DNA of 64,000 nucleotides, from positions 124,001 to 188,000 of the forward strand of contig JAFEMH010000925.1 of assembly GCA_022495995.1 (NCBI GenBank). The letters are read 5' to 3'. The notes beneath the pieces are model-generated. The model worked only from the letters and a program-made list of their open reading frames with translations. It had not been told where the DNA came from and ran no database searches. Every line of letters starts with the position of its first letter. The first letter of the stretch is position 1. This document shows positions 45,549 to 56,677 of this stretch, in pieces. This DNA comes from Adenophora triphylla var. japonica (taxonomy: Eukaryota > Streptophyta > Magnoliopsida > Asterales > Campanulaceae). The translations under genes and the position numbers were made by a program.

Positions 45549-46250
45549 GTTGGGACATGTGGTTTCGAAAAAGGGTATTGAAGTGGATAAAGCTAAAATC
45601 GATGTTATTTCCACACTTCCTTACCCTACAAATGTGCGTGAAGTGCGGTCTTTCCTTGGTCATGCGGGGTTTTACCGTCGCTTCATAAAAGATTTTTCAA
45701 AAATTGCAACACCTCTATGCACCTTGTTGCAAAAAGAGGTGGATTTTAAATTTGATGATAATTGCAAGAAATCTTTTGATGAGTTGAAGGGTAGGTTGAC
45801 ATCTACTCCTATTATTCAAGCCCCCAACTGGTCTCTTCCCTTTGAAATCATGTGTGATGCGAGTGACTATGCCGTGGGGGCAGTTTTGGGTCAAATAGTG
45901 GATCGTGCCTCTCATGTGATTTATTATGCATCTATGACTTTAAATGAGGCACAAAGAAATTATTCCACTACAAAAAAAGAGATGTTAGCGGTGGTATTTG
46001 CATTAGAAAAGTTTAGGTCCTATTTGCTTGGGACCAAAATCATTGTGTACACCGATCATGCTGCTCTTAGATATTTGATGTCTAAGAAAGAGGCGAAACC
46101 GAGACTCATTCGGTGGATCCTCTTGTTGAGTGAGTTTGACATAGAAGTCAAGGATAAGAAAGGAACCGAAAATGTTGTGGTCGATCACTTGAGTCGTCTT
46201 GTGAGAGAAGATGACAAGCCTTATAAGCAAGCCCCTATTAGGGGCGAGTT
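45549..46250 (+). pseudogene. Athila-type reverse transcriptase end and RNase H
   Basis: The host frame resumes with [17 protein letters not shown], then [19 protein letters not shown] (thumb/connection). RNase H follows: [18 protein letters not shown] with the first catalytic Asp, [20 protein letters not shown] with the Glu, and [13 protein letters not shown] with the next Asp. It ends with VVDHLSRL, where the usual final residue pattern is ADHLSR. This stretch is open and well preserved. Confidence 0.88.
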
Positions 46251-47589
46251 TCCTGATGAGGCTTTGTGGGCGGTGAAAGAGGTATTCCCTTGGTATGTGG
46301 ATTTGGTGAACTTTTTGGTCTCTAATAAATTTCCCCAAGGATTTTCTAAATCCAAGAGAGACAAAATCCGCAGTGAGGCTAAGTATTATGTGTGGGACGA
46401 ACCAAACTTGTGGAAGCATTGCGTTGACCAAGTCATTCGTAGATGTGTACCGGAAAACGAAATGACCTCTATCCTAAAGTTTTGTCATGAGTATGCATGT
46501 GGTGGTCACTTTGGTGCCAAAAATACCGCTAGGAAAGTGTTAGACAGTGGCTTCTTTTGACCAAAATTGTTTATGGATGCCACTGCCTTTTGTAAGACTT
46601 GTGACCGGTGTCAACGTGTTGGAAATATAGGACGCCGCAATGAGATGCCACAAAACATCGTAATTAATTGCGAGGTTTTTGATGTTTGGGGAATTGACTT
46701 TATGGGTCCGTTCCCTATTTCTTTTGGTTTTGTGTACATCTTACTTGCAGTGGACTACGTTTCCAAGTAGGTCGAAGCGATCCCTACACGCACCGATGAT
46801 TCTAAGGTGGTGGTGAGTTTCCTCAAGAGTAATGTGGTGTCTAGATTTGGGATGCCTAGGGCCTTGATTAGTGATAGGGGAACTCATTTTTGCAATAAGA
46901 TGGTGGAGGCCTTGGTTAAAAAGTATAATATCACTCATAAGGTCTCTACCGCCTATCATCCCCAAACAAATGGCCAAGCAGAGGTGTCCAATAGGGATAT
47001 CAAGTCCATCCTCGAAAAGACCGTGAACCCGAATAGGAAAGGCTGGAGTCTTAGGCTAGAGGATGCTTTATGGGCCTATCGTACGGCCTATAAGACACCA
47101 ATTGGTATGTCCCCATATCGATTAGTGTTTGGGAAGCCATGTCACTTGCCCGTGGAATTAGAGCACAAAGCCTTTTGGGCGATTAAAAAGTTCAACATGA
47201 ACTTAGACGGGTCCGGTGAGGAAAGAAAATTACAATTGAATGAACTTGATGAGATCCGGAGAGAGCCCTATGAAAATAATTTGTCTTATAAGGAACGAGC
47301 AAAAGCATGGCACGATAAAATGATTTTAAGGAGGGAATTTAAGGTTGGTCAAAAAGTCCTCCTATTTAACTCCCGCTTGCGCTTGTTTCCTGGTAAGTTG
47401 AGGTCTCGGTGGACCGGTCCCTATTTGGTGAGGGAGGTATTCCCGCATGGTGCAGTTGTGATCTCTAGTCTTTCCGGAGACCAAGAGTTTAAGGTAAATG
47501 GGCAAAGATTAAAGCCCTATTTTGATGGTAATGATGGTACTGTTGAGGATGTGGAGATGATGGATCTTTACGATCCTATTTATGATTGA
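46250..47589 (+). pseudogene. Athila-type integrase
   Basis: Zinc-binding HHCC domain: [16 protein letters not shown] ... [11 protein letters not shown] (46480-46620). Catalytic core: WGIDFMGPF (first Asp), [11 protein letters not shown] (second Asp), [20 protein letters not shown] (Glu). The C-terminal part has [13 protein letters not shown] [18 protein letters not shown] and ends at 47589. No chromodomain follows. Two stops interrupt it: TGA at 46558 after SGFF and TAG at 46768 after DYVSK; from 46807 on it is open for 260 residues. All three catalytic residues remain. Confidence 0.88.
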
Positions 47590-48595
47590 GCCATATGCTA
47601 TGCCGGGGGCTTACTCGGCGTTTGGTCTAGCTAAAGAGGGTAAAGAAGGGCGGCTAACCGGAAGACAACCCGGGAATTTCTTTGTTTTTATCTTTTTACA
47701 TTTATTTTTATTTATGTATTTATTTTGAATCGGTGCTACTAAGGTATTTTGTTTGTGGTGTTTTGTGTAGGAATTGGCGAGTTTCGGAAGAGGATGACAG
47801 CATTAACACTCGGGGCCTGTGAAAAAAAAATTTGTTAATTCCAGGCGCCCGCCCCATTAAAGGCCATGCGCCCGCCTCAAACTAGCAAAACCGTGAGGCC
47901 ATCAAACTACTATTGAGGCCCCCGCCTCAATTTACCTCAGGCGCCCGCCTCAATTTGTGCAAACCAAGGCCAAGTTACAGATCTTCAAGCGGCCGCCTGG
48001 CATTCCCCCATGCGCCCGCCCCAGTTTGCCCAAAGCCAAGCCCACGTCTTTGTTCTTGAAGCGGCCGCCCCATGCTATTTCAGGCGCCAGCCTCGCGTGC
48101 CCGTGGGTATAACCAAATGATGAAACGGGTTGGGTCTTTGGTTTGGGTCAAAGGGTTATTTAATGAAATTGGGTCCGAATTCTCACATAAAACAAAAACA
48201 CAGCCCAATCCCAGCGGTTTCTCTCCCTTCTCTCTCTACCTCTCTCTATATTCCGGCCATAACCCCATTTAATCCGACGAATCCTCCCCCTTCCACACCA
48301 AATCTCGCCACCATTCCTCCACAATAGTTACTCCTCTCATCCTAAGCCTTCTGATTCACCAAGTTTCGTGCAATTCTGGGCGATTTCTTCTCCAACCCTT
48401 GAGTTTTTCGGCAAAAATTTTGCAGATTTCGGCGAGTTTGAATTTTTCGGCGAGTCCTTTGAGTTTTCCGGGCGGATTTTTCCAGAAATATTGAAAGATT
48501 CGAAGCTAATTCCTCCCCCTATTCTTTGTGATTTCAATTTTGATTGAGAGAGTTGGGTGTTGTTGCTTAGACATTATTGTGCTTGAATTTGAATA
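47590..48595 (+). other. Athila spacer between pol and the 3' ORF
   Basis: About 1 kb of untranslated sequence. 47840-48105 holds a GC-rich array with at least eight motifs such as CAGGCGCCCGCCTCAA and AAGCGGCCGCCTGG, alternating with stretches like CAAAGCCAAGCCC. 48230-48540 is CT-rich. Short frames here have no recognisable product. Confidence 0.7.
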
Positions 48596-49375
48596 TGGGA
48601 AAAACAAAGGAACAATCTAAAAAGGGAGGGGGTAACCCAAAAGAATCCCATAAAAAAGCAAAGGCATGATGAGAGTACGTCTAGTGTGCCTCCTCCCCCT
48701 CCCCTCGGAACACTTCTCCGTTATGAGGATCCCCATGACTCCTCGAGATTCAATTATTATAAGTCCCAAAATTACTTCTACTTTCATATGGATAGGCCCA
48801 TGATTGCGGAGAGACAATTTGATTTTGGATCATTCGGGCTTACTTCTAAATTTGGGATTCGAAAGTGGCAACATTTTTGTGACGAGCCTACGGAGGAGGG
48901 AAATAGTTTGGTTGTGAAGGAATTTTACTCGAATATGAATATAATCCCCACGGACCAAAGGCATTCTTATGTGAGGGGAAAGACTATAAAATTCAGGAGT
49001 GAGGACATTAACAGAGTTTACGGGCTCCCAAGGATAAAACAAGAGGAATGTGAGTTTGTGCAAGCAATGAATGGGGATTGGCGGGTGTATTTTGATGATG
49101 TGGCGAGGACGTTGGAGGGTAACCAACTCCAATGGACTAACAAGCCGGATGGTTCGCCTAAGTATGTGATCGAGACTCAGTTTAACATAGTGGCGAAGGG
49201 GGTGAACAAATTTGTGTGTTCTAAGGTCCTTCCCACGTCTCAGCATTTGAGAGTCCCCTGGAGTCACACGGTGTTGATTCATTTGATTATTAATGGAGGA
49301 AAGATCTCGTTGGGGCATATTATTTCCGATCATATGCAAGACGCGGGGGACAGTAAACGGAATGGACAATTCTTT
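48596..49375 (+). pseudogene. Athila 3' ORF (plant transposon protein domain), truncated
   Basis: It starts MGKTKEQSKKGGGNP at 48596, meets a stop after about 24 codons (TGA near 48668) and is readable again from 48686: FDFGSFGLTSKFGIRKWQHF, LVVKEFYSNM, VRGKTIKFRSEDINRVYGLP, then PTSQHLRVPWSHTVLIHLII. This is the large ORF located after integrase in Athila elements and often annotated as a putative plant transposon protein domain; its function is not established. The last similarity is ISDHMQDAGDS; from about 49375 the sequence is a Stowaway-type end (GGGGACGAAGGGAGTATT), so the C-terminus and 3' LTR are missing. Confidence 0.75.
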
Positions 49376-49429
49376 TGGGGGACGAAGGGAGTATTAATTT
49401 GTAATCCAAGAAAGTTACTTCTTAATTAG

Positions 49430-49800
49430 TTAGCATTTACAGTAAATAACAAGTACCAACATTTTCAATCTATTTTTCACCCTTCAAAAAGCCAAGTAGT
49501 ATTTTTACTAGAATGTCCCAACCAAAGTTTTGCCAGTACTCAATTCATATATCCCCAATGTATACATGAACTTGTAATAGTGTTAACCTGAGTACTTTAT
49601 TGTGCAACAAATACATATATATGACAAGGCCAGTATTTTAATCAGTAAATACCAATACATAAGAAAAGAGTTATAGAAATAAGCTTGTTTGCATGGCATA
49701 AAAGTTAAGGTTCACAGCATAAAGTAAGTACTGAAGCTGGAACATCGAGAACTGTAAGAGGAATATAGGCAAGAGCCCTGCAACATCCTAGAAATAAGCT
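49430..49800. other. Intergenic sequence with a 33-bp direct repeat
   Basis: AGAAATAAGCTTGTTTGCAT and the following ~13 bases occur at about 49675 and again at about 49789. No gene was recognised. Confidence 0.5.
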
Positions 49801-50406
49801 TGTTTGCATGGCATAAAAGTTAATTCATTGCTAGAATCTCCTAAGATTGTGTCAATTTAGGGTTTCACAAGTAGCAAATTTATGATTTATGCATGTGTCA
49901 TGGTAAATTGTGGATAGGAAGAAAATAGACAAGTATCTAATTGAAATAACATTAGAACGTGTTCTCGATCTTAATCTCTTAAAACGGAATCAATTGATAT
50001 TGTGAATCTAGACTGTGTCAGTTAGGTTTAGGTATTGATTAGGGTTATTAGTGAATGTGTCATTGCTATTAACTATTATCAAAGGAAGAGATAGAGATTG
50101 AAATAAATCTCGTGATCGAGTGAATAGGGTAAAAGTGAAAAGAGTTAACCAATGATATTTGAATGATAGACGGGGAAAATAATTGATCCAAAGTGCTTTC
50201 CGTTAATTGTTTACAACTTAGTTTTTTTTAATTCCCGTCTTAGAAATTTAATAAAATCAATCTTAGACCCCCAATCTTGTCAAGTGACAATTGTGCGAAT
50301 AAATAACCGTTCTTCAGTGGATCGACCCTGGACTTGTCCTAGCTGCAGTTTTGTAGCCGAGTCTTGTCTTGGTAATTAATTTGTAGGCGTGCGACTTTAG
50401 CCTATC
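49801..50406 (-). mobile_element. Fragment of a retrotransposon leader
   Basis: The stretch with CAGTGGATCGACCCTGGACTT (about 50317-50337) and GCCTATCAG at the end resembles the untranslated leader that precedes gag in Athila/Tat-type elements. It joins directly to the broken reverse transcriptase frame at 50407. This is recognised by general resemblance only. Confidence 0.4.
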
Positions 50407-51680
50407 AGTAAGCCCAAATGGCATTACCTTGAATTCGTAATGGCCATGATGGGTTTTAAAAGCTGTCTTGCTTATATCCTCCTCCTTTACCCTGATTTGA
50501 TGATACCCAGACCTCAGATCAAGCTTGGTGTAAAACTTCGAACCATGCAATTCATCAAGTAACTCATCTATAATAGGAATAGGGAACTTATCCTTTATAA
50601 TGAGTTGATTCAGCTCCCTATAATCAATGCACATTCGCCAAGTTTCATCCTTCTTTTTGACCAAGAGGACTGGGGAAGCAAAGGGACTAGAACTGTGCCT
50701 AATGACCCCACTAGCCAATAGCTCTACCACAATTTTCTCTATCTCGTTCTTTTGAAAATAGGGACACCTGTAAGGCCTCTTATTCACAGGTTCACTGTCA
50801 GGCTTAAGAGGGATTCCATGATCAAAGTCTCTTCTAGGTGGAAGCCCATTTGGTTCTTCAAATATGTCACTATATTCTTCCAAAACTGTCCAAATCTGAG
50901 GGTGAATCTCCTCCTTCTGAGGACTCAGGTTGAGTGAAAATAATTGGATTATTGCCCCACAAGGATAGGACCACAGTTCTTTGATTGCTGTAGTTGCATT
51001 CATAAACCTTAAAGCTGCCACATCCTCTACCCCACTAAGGTTACAATGTTTCCCCTCCTTCATGAAGCGCATAGTCATATGATTGAAATCAAAAGTAATG
51101 GGACTTAGTGTTTTCAACCATTGAATGCCTAGAACTGTATCACAACCTCCCAGCTTAATAACCTTCATTTCAGTTTGGAAATCCATCCCCTGCATACTCC
51201 ATCCAAATTTTTGACATCTTCCTTGGCTCCATATTTTACTCCCATCTGCTACAACCACAGATATGTTAGGGGTAGCATCTACTATACACCCCAACCTTTG
51301 TGCAGCCTTGACATCAAGAAAATTATGAGTACTCCCACTATCCACTAGAATTGTGAATGATTTTGTGCCCATCACACCTGTTAATTTGAGGGTCTGTAAT
51401 GATGAACTTCCAGAAAGGGCATGTAAAGAGATACTCAGTTCTCCCTCTTTATTGTGTTCTTGTTCAGTGCTATCTATAGGTGAGTCTAGTGAGTCATGCC
51501 ATACCTCCTCCTCTTCAATCTCTTCCACCCCCAACATATAGATTTGTTTTGACTTGCATTTGTGCCCATACTTCCAAACTTCATCACAATTATAACATAA
51601 TCCCTTTTCCCTTCTGACCTGCATCTCTGCATTTGTAAGGAGTTTCATGGGGTAATTGGTCTTGGTTTTAGGAACATCAC
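50407..51680 (-). pseudogene. Ty3 protease and N-terminal reverse transcriptase
   Basis: From the right: [20 protein letters not shown], a zinc knuckle C-x2-C...H-x-C (about 51540-51615); then aspartic protease [15 protein letters not shown] with the D-S-G active site (about 51320-51365); [14 protein letters not shown]; and the reverse transcriptase palm [51 protein letters not shown] with the first catalytic Asp, then FKVMPFGLT. After that the frame runs into unrelated sequence. The remaining ~430 codons are open. Confidence 0.87.
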
Positions 51681-52800
51681 TCTTCTAATTAACAGAAGAA
51701 GCAGTGGACACAGTGGTTTTGGACAAGTTATTGTTGGCAGAATAGTAAGTGTTTTGGGGTTTAGGTGTGAAAGTTTTTGGGGTAGGGCTAGACTGTATGG
51801 GGCTCGAACTGTTTCCCCATGAATAAGTTTTGCTTCTCCTTGTTGTTGCTTTCCAGTAGGATTCCTCAATTCTCGCAATACTCACAGCTTGCATCAATGT
51901 CTGTGGAAACTGAGTTTGTACTCTATATCTTATCTCTTCCTTCGAACCCCTGATGAAATTTTACACATAGAACCTTTCACTCAGAGTTGGTTCCTCAACT
52001 TTCATAATGGCTCTTAATTCCTCAATTTTGTCTTGATACTCCCCCACACTCCCCATCTATTGCAGCTTAGAAAACTCACCCTCTACATTTTCGTAAGCTT
52101 GGGGACCAAATCTCACAGCCACCTTATGAACAAATTCATCCCAAGCCAGCCCATCAATTTCCTCAGCAAAATTCTGGTACCAGAACTCTGCACTGCCCTC
52201 AAAATGCATGGTTGCTAACTCTACCCTATCATAGAGAGGCACACATCTATACTTGAAAAACTTGTGACATTTTCTGATCCACCCTTTGTGATCTACACCA
52301 GAAAACTTGGGAAATTCCAATTTTAAATGCTTCTTATAATTATCATTGAGTCCCTTATCACTCCTAACCTCATCCCCATATTTATTACCAATTATGTTTC
52401 CTTCAGATTCCTCCACATAAATGGTTTCATGTGGTTGTTTATCACTATTAGATCCCCCAGGTGTTCTACCATTGGGAGGTGCCCCCAAAATAGAATTAGA
52501 ATTATTGTTACCTCCTTGAGTTGCTCCTCTCGATTCATCCACTCTACTCTTGCTGGGTAGCCCCTTTTGTATGGCTGATAGTATCCCACGTATCTCATCC
52601 ATACTCCTGTTCACCATTGAAATTTCCCCTTCATTTCGTCTGTCTTAGCTTGAAGAGCTCCTTCCAGTCCCGCCACCATTCCAATGAGTTTTTCTTCCGT
52701 TTGCTTGAGGTTGTATTCCAAGGTCTGCATACGTGTATCCACCATGATTTCTCGATTTAAGGATCGAGAAAGCTCTGATACCAGTTTTGTTATAATTCGG
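51680..52800 (-). pseudogene. Ty3 gag
   Basis: N-terminal coiled-coil-like part (MQTLEYNLKQTEEKLIGMVA, about 52670-52730), a stop at 52611, then MDEIRGILSAIQKG and the gag core: KLEFPKFSGVDHKGWIRKCHK, ATMHFEGSAEFWYQNF, LAWDEFVHKVAVRFG (52057-52330). After a stop at 52057, degraded frames continue to about 51680. The gag core spacing is normal. Confidence 0.8.
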
Positions 52801-52881
52801 CTCAATTAAACAAAACAATTAATCGGAACATAATTAAATTGAGGAAGGAACAGAAGAATTGGATTGGAATAAAGAGATTAG

Positions 52882-52917
<36 letters not shown>

Positions 52918-53113
52918 TAGAGAGAGAGGTTGGGAATTTGTGATAATTTTCATAATGATAAATAGAGGTGTTTGTTCCTCTAAAAATGGCAAGGCACATG
53001 CGCCCCAACAAACTCAGCTAAATCCCAAGTGAAAACAACGTCGTAACGAGCCAACCCATAACTACTTTATCCCTTCTAAAACGACACCGTCTAATTAAAA
53101 GAGAAAGCCTACA
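52787..53113 (-). repeat. Ty3 5' LTR with (GA)n tract
   Basis: On the plus strand it starts TGTTATAATTCGGC after the primer-binding site. The distal end is uncertain; ...AGCCTACA at about 53113 is a possible CA end. It contains a (GA)n run of about 15 units at 52885-52913. Confidence 0.55.
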
Positions 53114-53250
53114 TGTACTCGGTGCGCTAATACAATTATTAAAATAAAAGAAACCATAATTCCGAATTTGAAAAACTGGCTTGATCAATATGTAATCGAG
53201 ACGGCGTGTTTCTTATTGTCTTTTGAAATTCAAAGCAGGGGCGATTATCA

Positions 53251-53313
53251 ATGTCGGACAACGGGAGAAAACTCCATTCTCTCTTTCAATGTCGTGATTT
53301 CATGGAGTTTAAC
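53251..53313 (+). CDS. Candidate first exon of an unidentified gene
   Basis: ATG followed by MSDNGRKLHSLFQCRDFMEF and then CAG/GTAATA, a plausible donor site. Context ATCAATGTCGG is acceptable for a start. No convincing second exon was found in the following 3 kb, which is AT-rich and intron-like. It may be a real gene with distant or short exons, or chance. Confidence 0.25.
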
Positions 53314-54144
53314 GTTCAGGTAATACTCCGTTCAATTTGCAGGCAACTTTTGTTTATTTTTCTTTTCTGCAAAACCCTTTTACATTTTTCGGGGTCGCCC
53401 ATTCACGTTCAATTGTCGGTTCGTCTTCTGCTCGCCACGTTTTTTTTTCTTTTCATTCTTGATTGCAGCATTTTCTTCACTCAGTTCTTTTTGATTGAAA
53501 TTCAGACAAGATGAATATTGGAAAGAACAAACCCTCTTAAAATTTGGCATTTCTTTAGATGTATCGGGAAATTTTGATATTTACTTCAAATTATTTCAAT
53601 GAATAAATTAGTAACAGTTTTTGGAATCAATTTACTTTTATTCCTAACAAGTTTTTAATGTAAGTTTCACTAAAAATGTTCTGATCTAACATTGCTATTT
53701 GCTTTTGTTTCTGCGTGCATCGACTTGGTTTGTCTAACAGTAACTTTAAATTGTTTGGATATCAAGTGCTAATGAATGTTTCTTATTATTAGCTTTTTAT
53801 GTTTTAAACCACTTTTCTGGAAATTGCTGCTTAATTTGGAATTACGTTGCTTGTGGCTTAGCCTTACTTGATGGTTGTTCACATTCACATTCACATTCTA
53901 GTTTCGCTCAGTATCATGTCTATGGTGGAAACTTTCCATCTTGTATTTGGTGAGGATTCACCATAATTCTTGAATCTGGAATAATTCCATTTCTTCTCTC
54001 AAGTGTTATTTGGAGGGTTCTCCGGAATTCTTGAATTTAGTGAAATTCAACTTGTACTTGTTCATTTTTTGTGTGTCTCGTTTGCATTTCACAATCACTC
54101 TTAGGTTTTGGGGACCTTCTTTGTCAAACTTTTAATCATTTTTC
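53314..54144. other. AT-rich, intron-like sequence
   Basis: No motif, repeat or gene was recognised. Composition resembles plant intron or intergenic DNA. Confidence 0.35.
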
Positions 54145-54560
54145 ATGCAGTATGATGAGATAAATATGAGTTTTATTTTAATTAATTGTTATTTTATTAG
54201 TATTTTCGGAATTAAATGTAGTAGGATGATTATAAGAGGTTTTAGAGTAGATTTAGCATTGATTTAGTAGTTTTAGACTTCTATTAGGTTACCTTATAGG
54301 TTAGGCTTTATTTTAGGAGGATATTTCTTGTTTTCTAAGTGCTATAAAATAGCCTCAAAGTTGTAATCCGAAAATGAGACTTTGATTATTGATTTATGAA
54401 ATATAGTTTTGCTGTATCTAATAGAAGTCTAAAACTACTAAATCAATGCTAAATCTACTCTAAAACCTCTTATAATCATCCTACTACATTTAATTCCGAA
54501 AATACTAATAAAATAACAATTAATTAAAATAAAACTCATATTTATCCCATCATACTGCAT
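54145..54560. repeat. Inverted repeat with 142-bp arms
   Basis: The left arm 54145-54286 and right arm 54419-54560 are reverse complements with very few mismatches (GATGAGATAA versus GATGGGATAA). The 132-bp loop contains TATA-like CTATAAAATAG and a 5'-UTR-like tail. The left arm plus loop reads like an LTR (promoter then leader), and the right arm like the start of the same LTR in the other orientation. Transcription through it would give a long hairpin RNA. Confidence 0.8.
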
Positions 54561-54974
54561 CATTCTCCTCTTCTTAGAAAAATTCGACCTCGAATTTGAG
54601 TCGTTGCTCTTCGGAAATATCTCTGAAAACTTAAGCTTCAAACGTCTTCGAACTGTATACTTAGTAGCACTTCTCATCACATCCATCCAATCTGTCCATC
54701 CGTTTACTAAAAAACTCTCCATGAATAAACCTTTGAAGAACCCAGATTGCGAAATAAACGGAACTTCAACATAAAAGGGATCCTCATAACAATAAGAACC
54801 AAAAATACCTCCTTTCAGTAAAATAGATGAACCCAGAAAAGCACAACCTGCTCCCCGGTTCGGCTGCAACACAATGATTATATAAAGAGCCAATTTTCTA
54901 TTCAATGACAAATGAAGATGGATCTTGTGATCTTTCCAACAACCGATGTCGTGTAACGTAGCAGAACCATACAT
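54561..54974 (-). pseudogene. Unidentified ORF next to the inverted repeat
   Basis: An open frame of about 135 residues before it enters the inverted repeat (MYGSATLHDIGCW at the start, then IIIVLQPNRGAGCAFLGSS, FLVNGWTDWMDVMR and TVRRRLKLKFSEIFPKSND, ending SKKRRMMQYD). I do not recognise it. Its basic end directly before an LTR-like repeat suggests the last part of a retrotransposon polyprotein, but this is inference. Confidence 0.35.
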
Positions 54975-56677
54975 TTCCTGCTAACTGTCAACCATCCATG
55001 GAATCAGCCAATTATTTATTTGCCTTTGGTCGTGAGTCCATTACAAGCTTGCTTAATATTTTGCAGTAGCTATTTCTCAGCTAGCTGAAAATTGTCAATT
55101 TCTACAAGATATAGAACTGGTTAAACTGCACAAGTAACATGTTAGCGATCCTTTTCTTTCTGTTCTAGAGCACAGGAAAACCATAGTCAAAACATAAGAA
55201 CTTTCTTATAACCTGTACAATATTACTGCATGAAGTTCGAGAGTCTAAAACTCAGAGTTTACTTTGATGTTTAGAATATGTTTTTTTTTGCATGCATTGC
55301 CAGTTTAAGAGGAATGAAGGCAGTAATACCCCCCATATTCATGTCACCTAGAAAGTCCATTAGAAATGATGTCTCTTCTAGCACCTCATTCTTTAAGCCC
55401 TTAAAATACTGAGAATGCAAGTGTTAATTGCAAGAAATACTTCCGCAAGCAGTTACTTGTGTAGACATTTGTTTGTTTCTCGGTTCCTGCACATGCAGCA
55501 GGCTTGGCGTTTATTGATGCACACATCAAATGGTGGAAGTTTAAAGGATCTAGTGGACCCACATTTGATTTTTTTTCAAATTTACTCTTGATCATCTAGA
55601 GCAAATTTGATTTTTTTTGGACATTCATTTTGAGACGGAGGGAGTAGTAACAAAATGAGTATTTAGCTTCCTTTTATGCTAGATATGATTCTTGTAGTTT
55701 AAGACTTATAGGTTCAGTTCGCAAGAACATCCCCTATTACTAATTTTAAGGCCTAGCCATATCTGGTTGGATTTTCTTACATTTGAGTTATGAAACTTAA
55801 CTTAGAGCAAGTATGGTCTAGGATCGTCAAGTTCAAATGATTAAATTCGGATTCTCATGCTACTTGGAAAAGAGTCTAGTTTTTCATTACAAATGGGTTG
55901 TGTTTAGGAAGTTACTTGAATCACTTTATTAGATCCAGATCTTTCGATATTGGGCAGATCAACTTTTGTTCTTGTGGCATTTTGCACTTTGCTCATATTC
56001 AAAACGAGTTCAATAAGGTGAACTTAGAATGAAGACATGTTTTCCCTGTAACTAAAGTTCAGCATCAGTGACCACTTAGGTCAGACTGTACATGGTCCTT
56101 TACGCAACCTTTACATAACTTTGAGACATCCATGTAACTCAAAGATTGGTTCAGAGTGTATCAAATTTTAATGCCCAGTTAGGTTAAGAGAAGAATCCAC
56201 CTATTTTTAGATTGTCTTCTCTTTTTATACTCAGAAATAAAAATCCGTGCGATCGTAATCAATAAATGTAATTATTAGCATTAATTTGGTTTCTTATTAA
56301 TCAGCTCCAATTTTTCCTGCAGCTTATAACTACTATCTCCTTATTTTGTGACTGATTTTCTATTACGTCTATGTCATGAGCTTTATTATCAAATCAGTTC
56401 CTTAGAGCATAAAAGTTTACGAACATTTCATGTCACTAAAACCATTGAGCTGCAAGCTTACCATTGGTTAAGCGAGTCTCTTCATTTGAACATTGTGTCA
56501 CTTTGTCTCATAATTATTGTAAATTTTGTTCTCTGTCATGTGCAGTGTTATAATATCTAGTACCGAATAGCAGCTTCACCATCAATGAGGCAGAGTCTAT
56601 GTTTCCAAGACAAATGCAGTAGCTTTCTTATGGATATAAAGAATTTCGAGTAGGCTGTGAAGGTACCATTTCTCAAT
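54975..56677. other. Intergenic or intronic sequence
   Basis: No gene was recognised. A single Stowaway-type end (TTTTGAGACGGAGGGAGTA) lies at 55628-55646 without a clear partner. Confidence 0.35.

Larger units (their letters stand above)
33590..49375 (+). mobile_element. Athila-type Ty3 retrotransposon, truncated at both ends and split by two insertions
   Basis: Recognisable order on the plus strand: gag (33590-34390), gag end and protease (43059-43700), reverse transcriptase (43900-44789), rest of reverse transcriptase with RNase H (45549-46250), integrase (46400-47589), spacer with a GC-rich array (47840-48105) and a downstream ORF (48596-49375). Reverse transcriptase before integrase marks Ty3, and the extra 3' ORF plus the gag signature fit Athila. 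An 8.7-kb element (34391-43053) and a Cassandra TRIM (44790-45543) interrupt it. Neither LTR is visible: the left side joins an RPA-like fragment and the right side a fragment of a MITE end. Confidence 0.82.
50407..53113 (-). mobile_element. Ty3 retrotransposon, 3'-truncated
   Basis: Minus strand order: LTR (52787 to about 53113), primer-binding site (TGGTATCAGAGC, 52767-52778), gag (51680-52750), zinc knuckle and protease (51100-51650), reverse transcriptase start (50407-50900). The sequence breaks inside reverse transcriptase at MPFGLT, so the active-site box, RNase H, integrase and 3' LTR are missing. The protein signatures suggest a chromovirus of the Reina/Galadriel kind, not certain. 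Confidence 0.78.

Noticed and set aside
46003..46431. 142-codon antisense frame opposite Athila RNase H
   Set aside because: It is opposite a frame with clear catalytic motifs and has no similarity of its own.
48072..48327. Two short plus-strand frames in the Athila spacer
   Set aside because: They overlap the GC-rich array and a CT-rich tract, and no family similarity was seen.
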